From: Fragum whitleyi
Lineage: Eukaryota; Mollusca; Bivalvia; Cardiida; Cardiidae
Length of the DNA: 64,000 bases
Direction: 5' to 3'
NCBI GenBank assembly: GCA_948146395.1
Contig: OX411546.1
Coordinates: 22,856,449-22,920,448 of the forward strand
Numbering within the stretch: position 1 is the first letter of the stretch; the number at the start of each line of letters is the position of its first letter. The notes under the pieces are model-generated. The model was not told the DNA's origin, ran no database searches, and saw only the letters and a list, made by a program, of their open reading frames with translations. The position numbers and the translations under genes are program-made. Of this stretch, positions 53,795 to 63,794 are shown in pieces.

Positions 53795-53900
53795 CAGGCT
53801 AAGATCAGACTGCTCACCTGTGCAGTCTGATCTTAGCCTATACTATCGGCCAAAGCTTTGTGTATGTGAGGAATATGCTTAACAGCATGAGAAGGGTAAA
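53795..53900 (-). repeat. Family A end fragment with strong inner hairpin
   Basis: GGCTAAGATCAGACTGCTCA-CC-TGTGCAGTCTGATCTTAGCC hairpin, then GCCAAAGCTTTGTG, GAGGAATATG and AACAGCATGAGAAGGGTAAA. A similar piece lies at 52490-52600. Confidence 0.65.
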
Positions 53901-54076
53901 TGCAAATGGTATTAGTATATTGGATATCAAACTTAACTCTCACCTGTGTTTCTGCTTCTGTTTTAGAATGTGTGTTTTTCTGGTGAATTTTCTATGTATG
54001 GATCATCTTGTGATTCAGACATTTTCAAAAAAAACTTAGTCAAGTGCTATATTTAAAAATACTTTGTAATAATTAT

Positions 54077-54600
54077 ATTTGAGCTGTCAGATGAAAGGGA
54101 CCATCTGGATACTGCTTGATTTTAGTGACAAATCTATAATCGAAGCCAGACTGCGGATTGTGTAGCCTGACAAGGGAAGAAAGCTTTTCACACTTGGTTG
54201 ATTTTCTGAATCTAGAGTGGTCATTCTACCTGCCTGTATACAATTTTTTAAAAGCAACCTCCGGATGATCTGTACAAGAACCAATCTAATTTTTCGATTC
54301 TTCATTCTATGGATAGCTCACTGCTGTTCCTTATTTTAATTGATTGCTTAGTGTGAAACTGTTGTAACTGCCTATATGTTTTAAGACAACTGTTTTGCAC
54401 TGATCAACCATTTCCGTGACAGGACCCAAATGTGAGCCATCACGCAAAAAGGACGATCTGGGAACTCCATTCAATAAATTTCAGAAGTAGAGATTGGTTC
54501 TTACATAAGTCAACCAGAGGTATTGCATTTCAAAAATTCCAACACTGGAAGGTAGACATTAGTTATGGTCCATCGACTTTTGGATGGAGTTATCTCCCTT
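54077..54600. repeat. Family K pieces in both orientations around a foldback J half
   Basis: Minus-oriented K at 54077-54310 (GTCAGATGAAAGGGACCATC; TTTCTGAATCTAGAGTGGTC), J half at 54345-54400 (TGAAACTGTTGTAACTGCCT), plus-oriented K at 54430-54560 (GAGCCATCACGCAAAAAGGA). Confidence 0.55.
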
Positions 54601-54797
54601 TCATAAAAATCTTGTCTGCTCAATTTCTTGGTGATTAATGGAGGGAATTGATCCAAACTACATAGAAAGACTCATTTCAAACTTTGCAGCAAACATATAC
54701 TGCACTGATAGCATGCAATTGTTGACAAGGTTCAATCATTCAAATATTGGTTACAAATTACATTGTTAGGATATTTAAAGCCACAACATCAATAGAA

Positions 54798-55050
54798 TGA
54801 TGGCATATAATTTGTTTTTACTGGTGTCTGTCTGCAAAAACTTAACCTGCAATCTAAACATCTTGCAATGACTTCAGCACTATTTGAATTACAATGCTCA
54901 AAATTTCATGTGGCATATAGTTTTCTCTCATCAATATACACCATTTATTCTTAAGGTCATCCATCAAGGTGAAAGTCAATTATTAAAGGTCAATTGTTAG
55001 AAAAAATCTCATTTGAGGATATTAGTGTTTTGTGTCGGCTTGACATTTAA
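54798..55050 (+). repeat. T5-hairpin element 4, decayed copy
   Basis: GGCATATAATTTGTTTTTACTGGTGTCTGTCTGCAAAAACTTAACC, TGGCATATAGTTTTCTC and AAGGTCATCCATCAAGGT(G)AA follow the order seen at 58397-58671. No right end. Confidence 0.5.
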
Positions 55051-55164
55051 GCAATCACTTTCAAGGACATAACATAATTAAACTGTAAGAAATCCATGAA
55101 TGTATGTGAGTTGCCCACCTAAACTTCATATAGCTTTGGCACAACCGAAATGTTGTATCTACAG

Positions 55165-55600
55165 CTTGAATAAATAGAGGATAATCGTTTGTTTAAGTGT
55201 AAGATCGATTTATGGTTCATTGAGTGAACAACAAAAGCTATATTTTCACGAGTGGCATGCCCACAAGTGAAAATATAGCTTTTGTTTTTCACAAAATGAA
55301 ATATTAATCGATCTTACTCGAAAAACAAACGATTAGTCTATTTCTTAAATGCAAAAATGAGACAAAATATGAAATTTCTAGGACATATTTTCGTAAAGCG
55401 CGTCATTTTGCGCGTGATTGCTATGCAACGTTCATTGTGACGTCACTTATTTCGCCCCGCATAGATGACGTCAGATAGGATGAAATGCACAAAAGCAGGG
55501 TATAAGTTTTTGATAATTTCACTGCTTTTGCGGTGAGTTTATCAAGTGATAATCTACCGTTATTTCTCGATAAACCACCGAAAAGCATTAAAGAAAGCTG
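55165..55600 (+). repeat. Family I repeat, best copy
   Basis: Central hairpin CAAAAGCTATATTTTCAC ... GTGAAAATATAGCTTTTG with a GGCATGCC core in the loop; then TGACGTCACTTATTTCGCC, GATGACGTCAGATA and GGTGAGTTTATCAAGTGATA. Two TGACGTCA (CRE-like) sites are notable and are shared in part with 2515 and 17235. Confidence 0.7.
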
Positions 55601-56084
55601 TAGATACGGTATTTTGGTCGCACATAGAGGATTATTATATTTATCTACACAGGTTTTACTTATTTACCTATTGATTGAACTGACCAAGGCACCAATTCTG
55701 TTGGAAGAAACTGAAGCCCACTTTATAGAGTTTATAAATAAGATAAATATTATTACTATAAATTAGAACAAAGACATATGTTTATTGAATGTATATATAA
55801 ATCCTCTTACAGTTGAAAGAATTTACAACATGTGCTTCAGGCCTAGACACTTAACATAATTAAAAGCAGGTATTATCGGTCCAAAATGATAGGAAAAAAA
55901 TGGAAATTGAGAAGTCCCTAATTATGTAAATGCAGTAAAGATTAGGATCAGTTATGTTAAAAAGGCTTTCCAAATTGCTAAATTGCTAATCAAAATAGAA
56001 GTTTTACATTGTTTAAGGGACTATTTTTTTTGTTTTGATCAATAACTTTTAACTTATGAGCGCATTAATGATAATTGTGAAGTG
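55601..56084. other. Intron sequence, unassigned
   Basis: No repeat or exon recognised. Confidence 0.35.
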
Positions 56085-56280
56085 GAGTCTGTGGTCTAGT
56101 GGTTAGGATGGTGGTTTGGGGATCGAAAAGGTCCTGGATTGAATCTTGATATGCCTGTGGAAATTTTTGAGCAAACAAATTAAATCTATGTTGCTCTTCT
56201 CCACTCAGATGTCAATATGGTTACCCTTGTGAATGTAGGTTTAAGTGCTGTGGATGCTATACATAGTAGAATGATAATAC
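56085..56280 (+). mobile_element. Fourth SINE type, tRNA-Glu-like head
   Basis: TCTGTGGTCTAGTGGTTAGGA is the 5' half of a tRNA-Glu-like sequence (A box), and GTCCTGGATTGAATCTTG the B box. The body (GTTGCTCTTCTCCACTCAG, GCTGTGGATGCTATACATAG) is unlike other SINEs here. The acceptor stem does not pair, so it is not a tRNA gene. Confidence 0.6.
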
Positions 56281-56304
56281 AACAAGTAGCTATAGCAAGT
56301 AGCT

Positions 56305-56662
56305 AGCACTGCTGGGTGTGGAAATACAACTTTTCTACACTTGTCCATGGACAAGTAAAAGTCAATTTGCTACTTGTCCAGAATCAAAATGAACTTGCCT
56401 ACAAAAAATGAATTAATAAATATTGAGAAAAACATTGTTTTTAATGGAGAAAATGCTGAAACCCAGCATTATCTTCATTAAAGACACTCACTGTGTTGTC
56501 TCCCCTTTGATACAAACAATAGGTTGACTTTCCTCCTATATATTTTAGTACTGTATCAAGATTTGCTCTAGTATTTACTTGTCTATGGACAAGTGACTTA
56601 GAAAAATGTACTTGCCCGCATGTCGGACAAGTTGGGCATGGGAGTTCCCCACCTCCGCACTT
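56305..56662 (+). mobile_element. Family F element
   Basis: GGGTGTGGAAATACAACTTTTC, several CTTGTCCA/TGGACAAGT words, a hairpin with GAGAAAATGCTG / CAGCATTATCTTC, right end near GGAGTTCCCC. A minus-strand frame (56441-56674) starting MSECKCGGGELPCPTCPTCG is Cys-rich only because of the CTTGTCC words. Confidence 0.65.
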
Positions 56663-56984
56663 GCATTCAGACATAGATATTACTATTCCTTAAATGTGGC
56701 TCAACAACTTATTCCAAGTTAAGTTACTGCATATTTATAATCTTAAGATATTTTGAGTTATTGATACTTAACCTATACTTAAGTGTTTAAAGTCTGTCAA
56801 AGTTTGTGCTGTTTTTGTTTGTGTTTGAAATAAACATACTTGACTTCATTATAACCTTTATAAACACTGTTAATTTCACTTTAAGAAAAAAATTAAGAGA
56901 AGCATTAAGAAATACCTTTATACCACATGCATGATAAATCAGAATTTATTCAAGATATCATGTACATAAAAAGCATAATGATAG
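56663..56984. other. Intron sequence, unassigned
   Basis: No repeat or exon recognised. Confidence 0.35.
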
Positions 56985-57104
56985 GTAGGATTAGTATGCA
57001 TCTACTGATACCAGGGTCAAGGTCATCTATCAAGGTCAAACTTTAGAACTTTTTCTTTTTGAAGGAGGTAGGGGAGGTATTTGTGTTTCACACACACATT
57101 TTGT
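56985..57104 (+). repeat. T5-hairpin element 4, right end
   Basis: CAGGGTCAAGGTCATCTATC, AAGGTCAAAC, then GGTATTTGTGTTTCACACAC and ATTTTGTT. Same order as 58540-58671. Confidence 0.6.
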
Positions 57105-57760
57105 TGTCTTTCACATCACAAACTTGCATATTTTTTACTTGTTTAACTGATGTTGAAAGGTAAAAGAACGTGAAAGAAAACTGGAGATTATAACAACTTG
57201 TTTTTATGTAAAAAATGAAAGAAATTGCTTCAGAATATAAGGCAAAATAAGTGTAATTTGAATGAAATTATCCCATATGGTAGAAATCTTGTAGGAAAAG
57301 GAGAAACTGATTGTATCAAGCAATTGATAATTTGTTAAAAACATTAGATTTAAGTTAAGGAAGATAAAGATTTAAATTCTACTAGTAAAATTAAACGTTT
57401 TAAATGTTGAACAAAATATCAAACTCTTTATCAATAATGATAAAAAATAATCAGTTAAAAAATGTGGATATATATTATAGTAAAACATTTAAGCTGCATG
57501 CATGGTATTAAAATATAATTCACTGTTTATGATGTATTATAATTTTGTATCTTTTTCATTCTAAAACCTCACTTGACTTATAAAATGTCATGAGGAAAAA
57601 AATCATGTAGATGGTTATTAGAATGTCCCTATCTAAATTAGAAGCATTTAGTTTTGACATTTTGCGGATTTTTGGCAAAAAGAGGAAATATAATGTCAGC
57701 GCAATAAAGTTCTGATACTTGTTACTTCAACATTTTTGAAAAATAATACAATACAATAAT
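57105..57760. other. Intron sequence, unassigned
   Basis: Very AT-rich, no repeat or exon recognised. Confidence 0.35.
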
Positions 57761-58165
57761 GTGACCTGTCACACAAAAAGAGACCATCTTGGAATTCTGT
57801 CAAATAAATACCGGTAATTTGAAAAAAAGGTTAGATCCAGTTTAAGTTGATCATCAGGCAAATTTCGGAAATAATTACATTGGAAGTAGAGTAATCATTC
57901 TTGATTCAGAAAATTGGTTACTTGCGAACAGTTTTGATTCTGGTCAGTCTGCACAGACACTTTTTGCACTTCCCAGATGGTGCCATTTGATGGTAGGGGT
58001 CAAAAATACTAAATAATATATAAGGTCTCTCAACTTGTTCCCTTTGACAAGATGTTAACACGTTCAAAGCCACAAAATTGAATGTTATATGTTCAAATAA
58101 CATGCCAAAAGGTCTAGACTAGAACTCTGTCCAAGTAAGATGGTCCTTTACTCTTGGTATCAACT
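57761..58165 (+). mobile_element. Family K element
   Basis: GTGACCTGTCACACAAAAAG at the left; CAAGTAAGATGGTCCTTTAC at the right. Middle: CATTGGAAGTAGAGTAATCA, TCTGGTCAGTCTGCACAGAC. Confidence 0.6.
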
Positions 58166-58396
58166 CAAAACCTTTTTAACATCTCTAGGTGTTATTTCTA
58201 GGCAGGGGGATTAGGAGATAAATGCCTCAATTTTTTCAAAGATCCCCCATATTTTCAACACTGATGGGGTATTTTTTCACCATCATGAACACCAAGCATG
58301 AATTGAAAAGCATTCAGTTGTTTAGTTTTTGTGCTCAAATCCACCACATATTTCAAATCCTAGAATAAACACTGGTCTCTTATTTCTTGTCTTTTT
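58166..58396. other. Intron sequence, unassigned
   Basis: No repeat or exon recognised. Confidence 0.3.
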
Positions 58397-58671
58397 ATGC
58401 CCCGCATTGAAAAATTGGGGGCATATCGTTTTACTGTTGCCTGTCTGTCTGTTTGTCTGCAAACTTAACTAAAAAACATTACATTGCAAATTACTTCAAT
58501 GATATTCAAGATACAATGCTCTCATTTGGTATGATGATAGGTCTCACTAATGCACATGTACACCTACCAAGGTCAAGGTCATGTGACAGGGTTCATCTGT
58601 CAAGGGCAAAGTTTTAAATAGTAATCTCTTTAAGGGCGTGCGGCATTCATGTTTCACAAACACATCTTGTT
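58397..58671 (+). mobile_element. T5-hairpin element 4, 275-bp copy
   Basis: TTTTT, ATGCCCCGCATTGAAAAATT, GGGGGCATATCG; GTCTGTCTGTTTGTCTGC; ACCAAGGTCAAGGTCATGTG; right end GCGGCATTCATG, hairpin TGTTTCACAAACA, CATCTTGTT. The left stem has one mispair compared with 52829. Confidence 0.75.
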
Positions 58672-58679
58672 TTTCTCTT

Positions 58680-58760
58680 TCACAAAGTGCATCCAGTGCT
58701 TTTAGTAATTTGATTTTCATAAAATTTTGTCAAGTTTTTCATTCAGCATTACAAAGGTTA
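58680..58760 (+). repeat. Family A right-end fragment
   Basis: GTGCATCCAGTGCTTTTAGT, AATTTTGTCAAGTTTTTC, ATTCAGCATTACAAAGGTTAA. Confidence 0.65.
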
Positions 58761-58978
58761 ATAACCAGCTGTTAAACTGCATTTCAAGGAATAGAAATTA
58801 AGAAACTGTAAATGGAATCTATGTGTGAGAAAAATATTTTGTTCTTTGATCTAAGAATTTGATAGGGATCAGAATCATGATGTTGAAGTCATGATGTACC
58901 AATCTGATTCTTCATCTTCAACATGCTTATAGGTTAATCCAATATAAATTTTACCCTTAGCCTGCTGAAATTAAAAAT

Positions 58979-59200
58979 GTGACCCACCATGCAAAAAGGG
59001 ACCATCTGTCAACTCGCATAGGTCAATTGGAAGGGGGATTTTGGATATTTAATTGGAAGGTAGAATAATTGATCTATGTTCAGAAATTGTGTAATTTTCG
59101 TAAGTTTTGACTCTGGTCAGTCTGCACAGGTCGTGCAGTTGGACCAATCCCGACAATTTACACACTTCCCACATTGCCCCTTTTTGCCTGTCAGGTCACA
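58979..59200 (+). mobile_element. Family K element, both ends present
   Basis: GTGACCCACCATGCAAAAAG and CTTTTTGCCTGTCAGGTCAC are inverse ends. Middle TCTGGTCAGTCTGCACAGG. Confidence 0.75.
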
Positions 59201-59278
59201 TATATTTCAGAGATAGACAATACTTTGTAAAATTTCAACCGGTCTGACTTGATTTTTACCCACAATTGTTAACCCTTG

Positions 59279-59496
59279 CCATGCTGAACCCAGAATATAC
59301 CTGCCTTGGCTGGAGCTTCAACTTCAACTTTTATCAGCGGGATAATCAGTGTTGATTTCAGGTGGCTGGAGTAAAAGACAAACATCAGCCCGCACATATG
59401 TGCAGCCTGATCTTTGTCTTTAGCTCCAGCCCCCTAATTTTACTTTCTGAAACAAGGAAAGCTTGAAAAAAAATTATTCAGCATGACAAAGGGTTA
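59279..59496 (+). mobile_element. Family A element, variant interior
   Basis: TTAACCCTTGCCATGCTGAA to ATTCAGCATGACAAAGGGTTAA. The interior contains an extra inverted arrangement (GGCTGGAGTAAAAGACAAAC and GTCTTTAGCTCCAGCC) forming a long hairpin around GCACATATGTGC. Confidence 0.8.
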
Positions 59497-60051
59497 AGTT
59501 GAAATAAGGCAGAGTAGGCTGAGATCAGACTGCACATCTTCAACTTGTGAATTTCAAAATTTTTGCTCACATAATCACTTTAATGATTAGATCTGCTTAG
59601 TAAATAGTTTTTTTCAGGTTCCAAAAAGGTCAATGTTATAGGTCAAGGTCAAATGTTGAAATTGACTTTATCTGAAACCTATGGCCAACATTTAAGGAAT
59701 AAGATTTTATATACAAAGAAATAACTACATAATTATTTTTGCTAGAAAGTTATAATGAAAAAGACATCATCTGCAAAAACATTTGCCATGCCAATTTCAA
59801 CATTTTTCATGGGGGTAGGTCTTCCTGAACTTCACTATAAAAATCAAAATGTGTTGGAAAAACAGTGATGGAAAATAGGAAATTAGTAGACATTAATTGA
59901 ATATTAGTTTTCAATGGACTATAGGGGTGAAATGTGTTTTTGAAGAATTAAAGGATTTTTATGGGATACAGGGATCATGCCGCACATATGGAGGAATGTT
60001 TTATCCTTAAAGCAGTTGTAAGTATCTTGTATTTTCTCTTTATCTAAAATT
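59497..60051. other. Intron sequence, unassigned
   Basis: No repeat or exon recognised beyond a short AAAGGTCAATGTTATAGGTCAAGGTC phrase typical of element 4 cores near 59625-59650. Confidence 0.35.
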
Positions 60052-60411
60052 ATGACCAAAAAAAAACAAAATGGGACCATAAGAGATGTGCGAAAAGTGT
60101 CACTATCTCAGGGGCTCAGCGTGAAACAGTTGTAACTGCCTATATGTTTATAGGCAGTTACAACTACTTGAGCTGAGCCGTCGATTTGTCAGACTGCAAG
60201 ATCTGTGCAGACTGACCTGAGTGTCGAAATATTTTCAAAATAACAAACTTTCTGAATCTAGAATGGTTACTCAGCTTACTCTACTTAAAAAAATCCTATG
60301 TAATTACTTCTGAAATACACCTTCTGGTTGACCTATGCTGAATCCATCCTTTTTCCAAATATTTATTGTGTTTGCTTCCCATATGGTCCCTCTTAGCACA
60401 TGAGGTGTCAG
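60052..60411 (+). mobile_element. Family K element containing foldback J
   Basis: ATGACCAAAAAAAAACAAAATGGGACC and TATGGTCCCTCTTAGCACA are the outer ends. J at 60113-60186: GGCTCAGCGTGAAACAGTTG, TAACTGCCTATA, inverse. Right half has TTTCTGAATCTAGAATGG. Confidence 0.65.
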
Positions 60412-60728
60412 AATTGTTTTTGATCATCCATTTAATGTTGAAATAGATATTGTGTGCAGGACCACAGAACAAGGGGGTTATTTCGATTTTGAATAAAATA
60501 TTAAAATAATGTTTGCATAAACCCTATGCTGTGGGTACTCATTAATGTGCTGATTCAGGGGATCTAATGAGAAACCCTTCTTGGACCTAATTAAGGGGAA
60601 AAGAAACAATTTAAAAAGGAAAGGTAACTCAAGAGAAAGTTTAAGATTGTAGATTTGTGGGTTATTTCCCTTGTGACTGTGTGTCTTTTAAACAATTGTA
60701 TTTTATGCCCCTCAAATTTTAAGATATT
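60412..60728. other. Intron sequence, unassigned
   Basis: No repeat or exon recognised. Confidence 0.35.
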
Positions 60729-60968
60729 TGAGCCTGTGCGTGACATTTCCAACAATTTCATTTGTGCATGATGAACAGATGTTGAGTAGTCTGGAAAATC
60801 ACACAGTGCATGAAAATTAATCCTGGGTTGTGAACAGCATATTTAGGTCTGTAACCATCTATCAAGGGCATAGTGAAGAATCGGATTAGACTGTGCACCT
60901 GCACAGGCTAATCTGAGTCTTAACTTTGCGCGCAAATGAAATTGTTGGAAATGTCATGCACAGGCTCA
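60729..60968 (+). mobile_element. Family C element, full copy
   Basis: TGAGCCTGTGCGTGACATTT to AAATGTCATGCACAGGCTCA; the most regular pair of ends in the window. Inner hairpin TGTGCACCTGCACAGGCTAATC. Confidence 0.8.
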
Positions 60969-60988
60969 TTTATAACTATAAACTTTCA

Positions 60989-61229
60989 TAACCCTTGTCA
61001 TACTGAATCCAGAATATCTGATTTTGCAAGAGGTATAGAGAAAAAGGATGCCTATATGTTCAGTCTGATCTAAGTCTATGACACCTGATTTTCCTTCTTA
61101 AACCCTAAAGTTTTGGAAAAAATATTTTCTTAGAAAAATGCTGACTTGCAATTAGTGCATCCAGATCATTTAGCACTTTGATTTCACAGCAATATTGCCA
61201 AGGTTTTTACTTAGCATGACAATGCTTAA
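60989..61229 (+). mobile_element. Family A element
   Basis: ATAACCCTTGTCATACTGAA to TTAGCATGACAATGCTTAA, with TCTGATCTAAGTCTATGAC and CATTTAGCACTTTGATTTC. Confidence 0.75.
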
Positions 61230-61459
61230 CATTCCAAGAGGCTCTACAAAACAAATGGGGAGCTAAAATTTTGTATAAAGGACTTCTCATTTGATGTTTT
61301 AAGGAAAAAGGTATAAAATGAAGAAACTGTTTTCATCAATAACATTTTCATGATCAATTTCTTCATTTCCACAATAGTTTTCCATGACTAGATTGTAGAA
61401 TCTTGATAAAGATCTTAGGTTTTATCCTTGGATGTGGGAAATGTTGTTTGGGACATTTG

Positions 61460-62806
61460 GGTAAATAATAACAAACCTAGATGGGATGAGCAGCAGCTGG
61501 AGGCTAAGAAATATATAAGTGGTATTTCTTAAAAAGAATCCAAGAATCCATGGTTAGGTGCTCCAACTGCCCTGATATGACTGTATTATCTTTTTATATG
61601 CCCGTCGAAGACGGGACGTATTATGGGATCATCCGTGGAGTCTGGCGTCCGGTTGTCCGGGCATCCGGCGGCGTCCACTTCTTTGTCCGGAGCATAACTC
61701 TGTCACTTGAAGTCCGATGGACTTCAAACTTGGCAATTGTATTCTTCTCATCAAGGGGGAGTGCAGTGCACAAGAAACATAACTCTACCTGGCCTATTTT
61801 TTGAGTTATTGCCCTTTGTTGTTTTTCATACTAGAATCTTATCCGGAGTATATCTCTAAAAGTATAATAGCTAGGATCATGAAACTTCATGGGTGTATAG
61901 ATCTCACCATGGGGGAGTGCAGCGCACAAGAACCATAACTCTACCTTGCCTATTTTTTTAGTTATTGCCCATTGTTGTTTTTCATACTAGAATCTTGTCC
62001 AGAGTATATCTCTTAAAGTATAATAGCTAGGATCATGAAACTTCATGGGTGTATAGATCTTACCAAGGGAGAGTGCAGTGCACAAGAAACATAACCCTAC
62101 CTGGCCTATTTTCTGAGTTATTGCCCTTTGTTGTTTTTCATACTAGAATCTTGTCCGGAGTATATCTCTTAAAGTATAATAGCTAGGATCATGAAACTTC
62201 ATGGGTGTATAGATCTCACCAAGGGGGAGTGCAGTGCACAAGAACCACAACTCTACCTGGCCTATTTTTTGAGTTATTGCCCTTTGTTGTTTTTCAGACT
62301 TGAATCTTGTCCGGAGTATATCTCTAAAAGTATAATAGCTAGGATCATGAAACTTCATGGGTGTAAAGATCTCACCAAGGGGGAGTTTAGTGCACAAGAA
62401 CCATAACTCTACCTGACCTATTTTTTGAGTTATTGCCCTTTGTTGTTTTTCATACTAGAATCTTGTCCGGAGTATATCTCTAAAAGTATAATAGCTAGGA
62501 TCATGAAACTTCATGGGTGTATAGATGTCATCAAGGGGGGGTGCAGCGCACAAGAACCATAACTCTACCTTGCCTATTTTTTTAGTTATTGCCCATTGTT
62601 GTTTTTCATACTAGAATCTTGTCCGGAGTATATCTCTAAAAGTATAATAGCTAGGATCATGAAACTTCATGGGTGCAAAAAATATTCATTCAAAATAACC
62701 TCAGTTCTTTTGAAACCCCCAGTTAATACTAAGCAGTGTGACGGGGGTATCTTTTGACAATTTGGCACCTTGTTAAAAAAGATGTTTAAACTCATTCAAA
62801 GAAAAA
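61460..62806 (+). mobile_element. SINE split by T5-hairpin element 3
   Basis: Left part GATGGGATGAGCAGCAGCTG, AATCCATGGTTAGGTGCTCC, TGATATGACTGTATTATC. It resumes at about 62775 with AAAAAAGATGTTTAAACTC and ATTCAAAGAAAAA, which aligns with the 3' end at 43240-43278. The head is missing. Confidence 0.65.
61596..62774 (+). mobile_element. T5-hairpin element 3 with a 156-bp tandem core
   Basis: TTTTT, ATATGCCCGTCGAAGACGGG (stem CCCGTC / GACGGG around GAA), GTATTATGGGATCATCC, GTCCGG runs; right end GTGACGGGGGTATC ... CCTTGTT. The core unit is marked at 61761, 61917, 62073, 62229, 62385 and 62541: five spacings of exactly 156. Unit words: CATAACTCTACCTGGCCTAT, GAGTTATTGCCCTTTGTTG, TCTTGTCCGGAGTATATCTC, ATGAAACTTCATGGGTGTA. 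The right hairpin is weak. Confidence 0.85.
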
Positions 62807-62815
62807 GTCATGATA

Positions 62816-62966
62816 TTAACCCTTATCATACTAAACCTGCAATATTCCTGCATGGCGGGAGGTATAGACTACGATCAGCCTGCACACATGTTTCCATTGG
62901 TTCATCATTCTTTATATACCTTCTTTCAAAGTAGGAATATTCTTGGCTCAGCATGAAAAGGGTTAA
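62816..62966 (+). mobile_element. Family A element, left ends in both orientations
   Basis: TTAACCCTTATCATACTAAA, AATATTCCTGCATGGCGGG; then, inverted, TTTCAAAGTAGGAATATTC, GGCTCAGCATGAAAAGGGTTAA. Both halves derive from the same (left) side, so this copy is a palindromic deletion derivative. Confidence 0.75.
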
Positions 62967-63244
62967 AGGCAATCATTTTGAAAGTACTGTCCAAAATAAC
63001 TTCGAATTCAGGCCAGTCTAAAAATATGTTGTCAAATAATGGGTTAACTGTCAGAATGTACTCAGCAGTACCATATTGAACTTGTTTGCCTTCTAAAGCT
63101 CGCTGTATGAAATTTCTACATGAATCTTAGAAATGCTTTGAACCATATGTTATAATGATGTTTATTTGATTTACTAATTACATGAAGTTCTTTTAGTTTG
63201 TAACATTACACTGATACAAGTGATATACATCATCATGTAAAAAG

Positions 63245-63525
63245 CGGCTGAAATAGCACAGTTCCTAGTGCCTTTGACTGTCCATCTAGAGGGTCCAGGT
63301 TCAATACCTGATGGTGACACATCATTTGTGACTATTTTCCTCTCATCAATGGGTTGATAATCATAAACCTATACAAGATAGAAGCTGGAGGCTAGGTAAG
63401 GCTGTAATGGTAGTCCTGGTGTGAGAAATATCAGGAATACATTGTTAGGTGCTCTAGCCAATTGGATATAACAGAAAGATTGTTGAAAGTGGCTTAAAAC
63501 CCCATTCAAACAAACAAAACATCAT
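63245..63525 (+). mobile_element. SINE, near full length
   Basis: A box AATAGCACAGTTCCTAGTG (diverged), B box AGGTTCAATACCTG, body CATCAATGGGTTGATAATCA, GAAGCTGGAGGCTAGGTAAGG, 3' end AAACCCCATTCAAACAAAC. Confidence 0.8.
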
Positions 63526-63794
63526 GTAACCTGAAGATAAGACTGATGAAACAAACAAGCAAATGATTAGTTTGAAAAGTATTATGAAAGCAATCAGAAG
63601 CTTAATTATTGATAATTTAATTGATATACATTAACTTAAGTCTGGTGAAAAAATTGAAGAAAAGACAAAATAATAGATCTATGTCAAAAAACATCTGGAA
63701 ATATTTTAGCATTTTATTCAGTTTCAAAATTTTCAGTGGTTTACAATTTTGATACATTACAAAAAAGATCTAAGAGAAAAGTCATTATTTGTTT

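Noticed and set aside
56441..56674. Cys-rich minus-strand frame starting MSECKCGGGELPCPTCPTCG, like a small zinc-binding protein
   Set aside because: The Cys pairs arise from CTTGTCC words of the family F repeat, and the frame runs through its hairpin.
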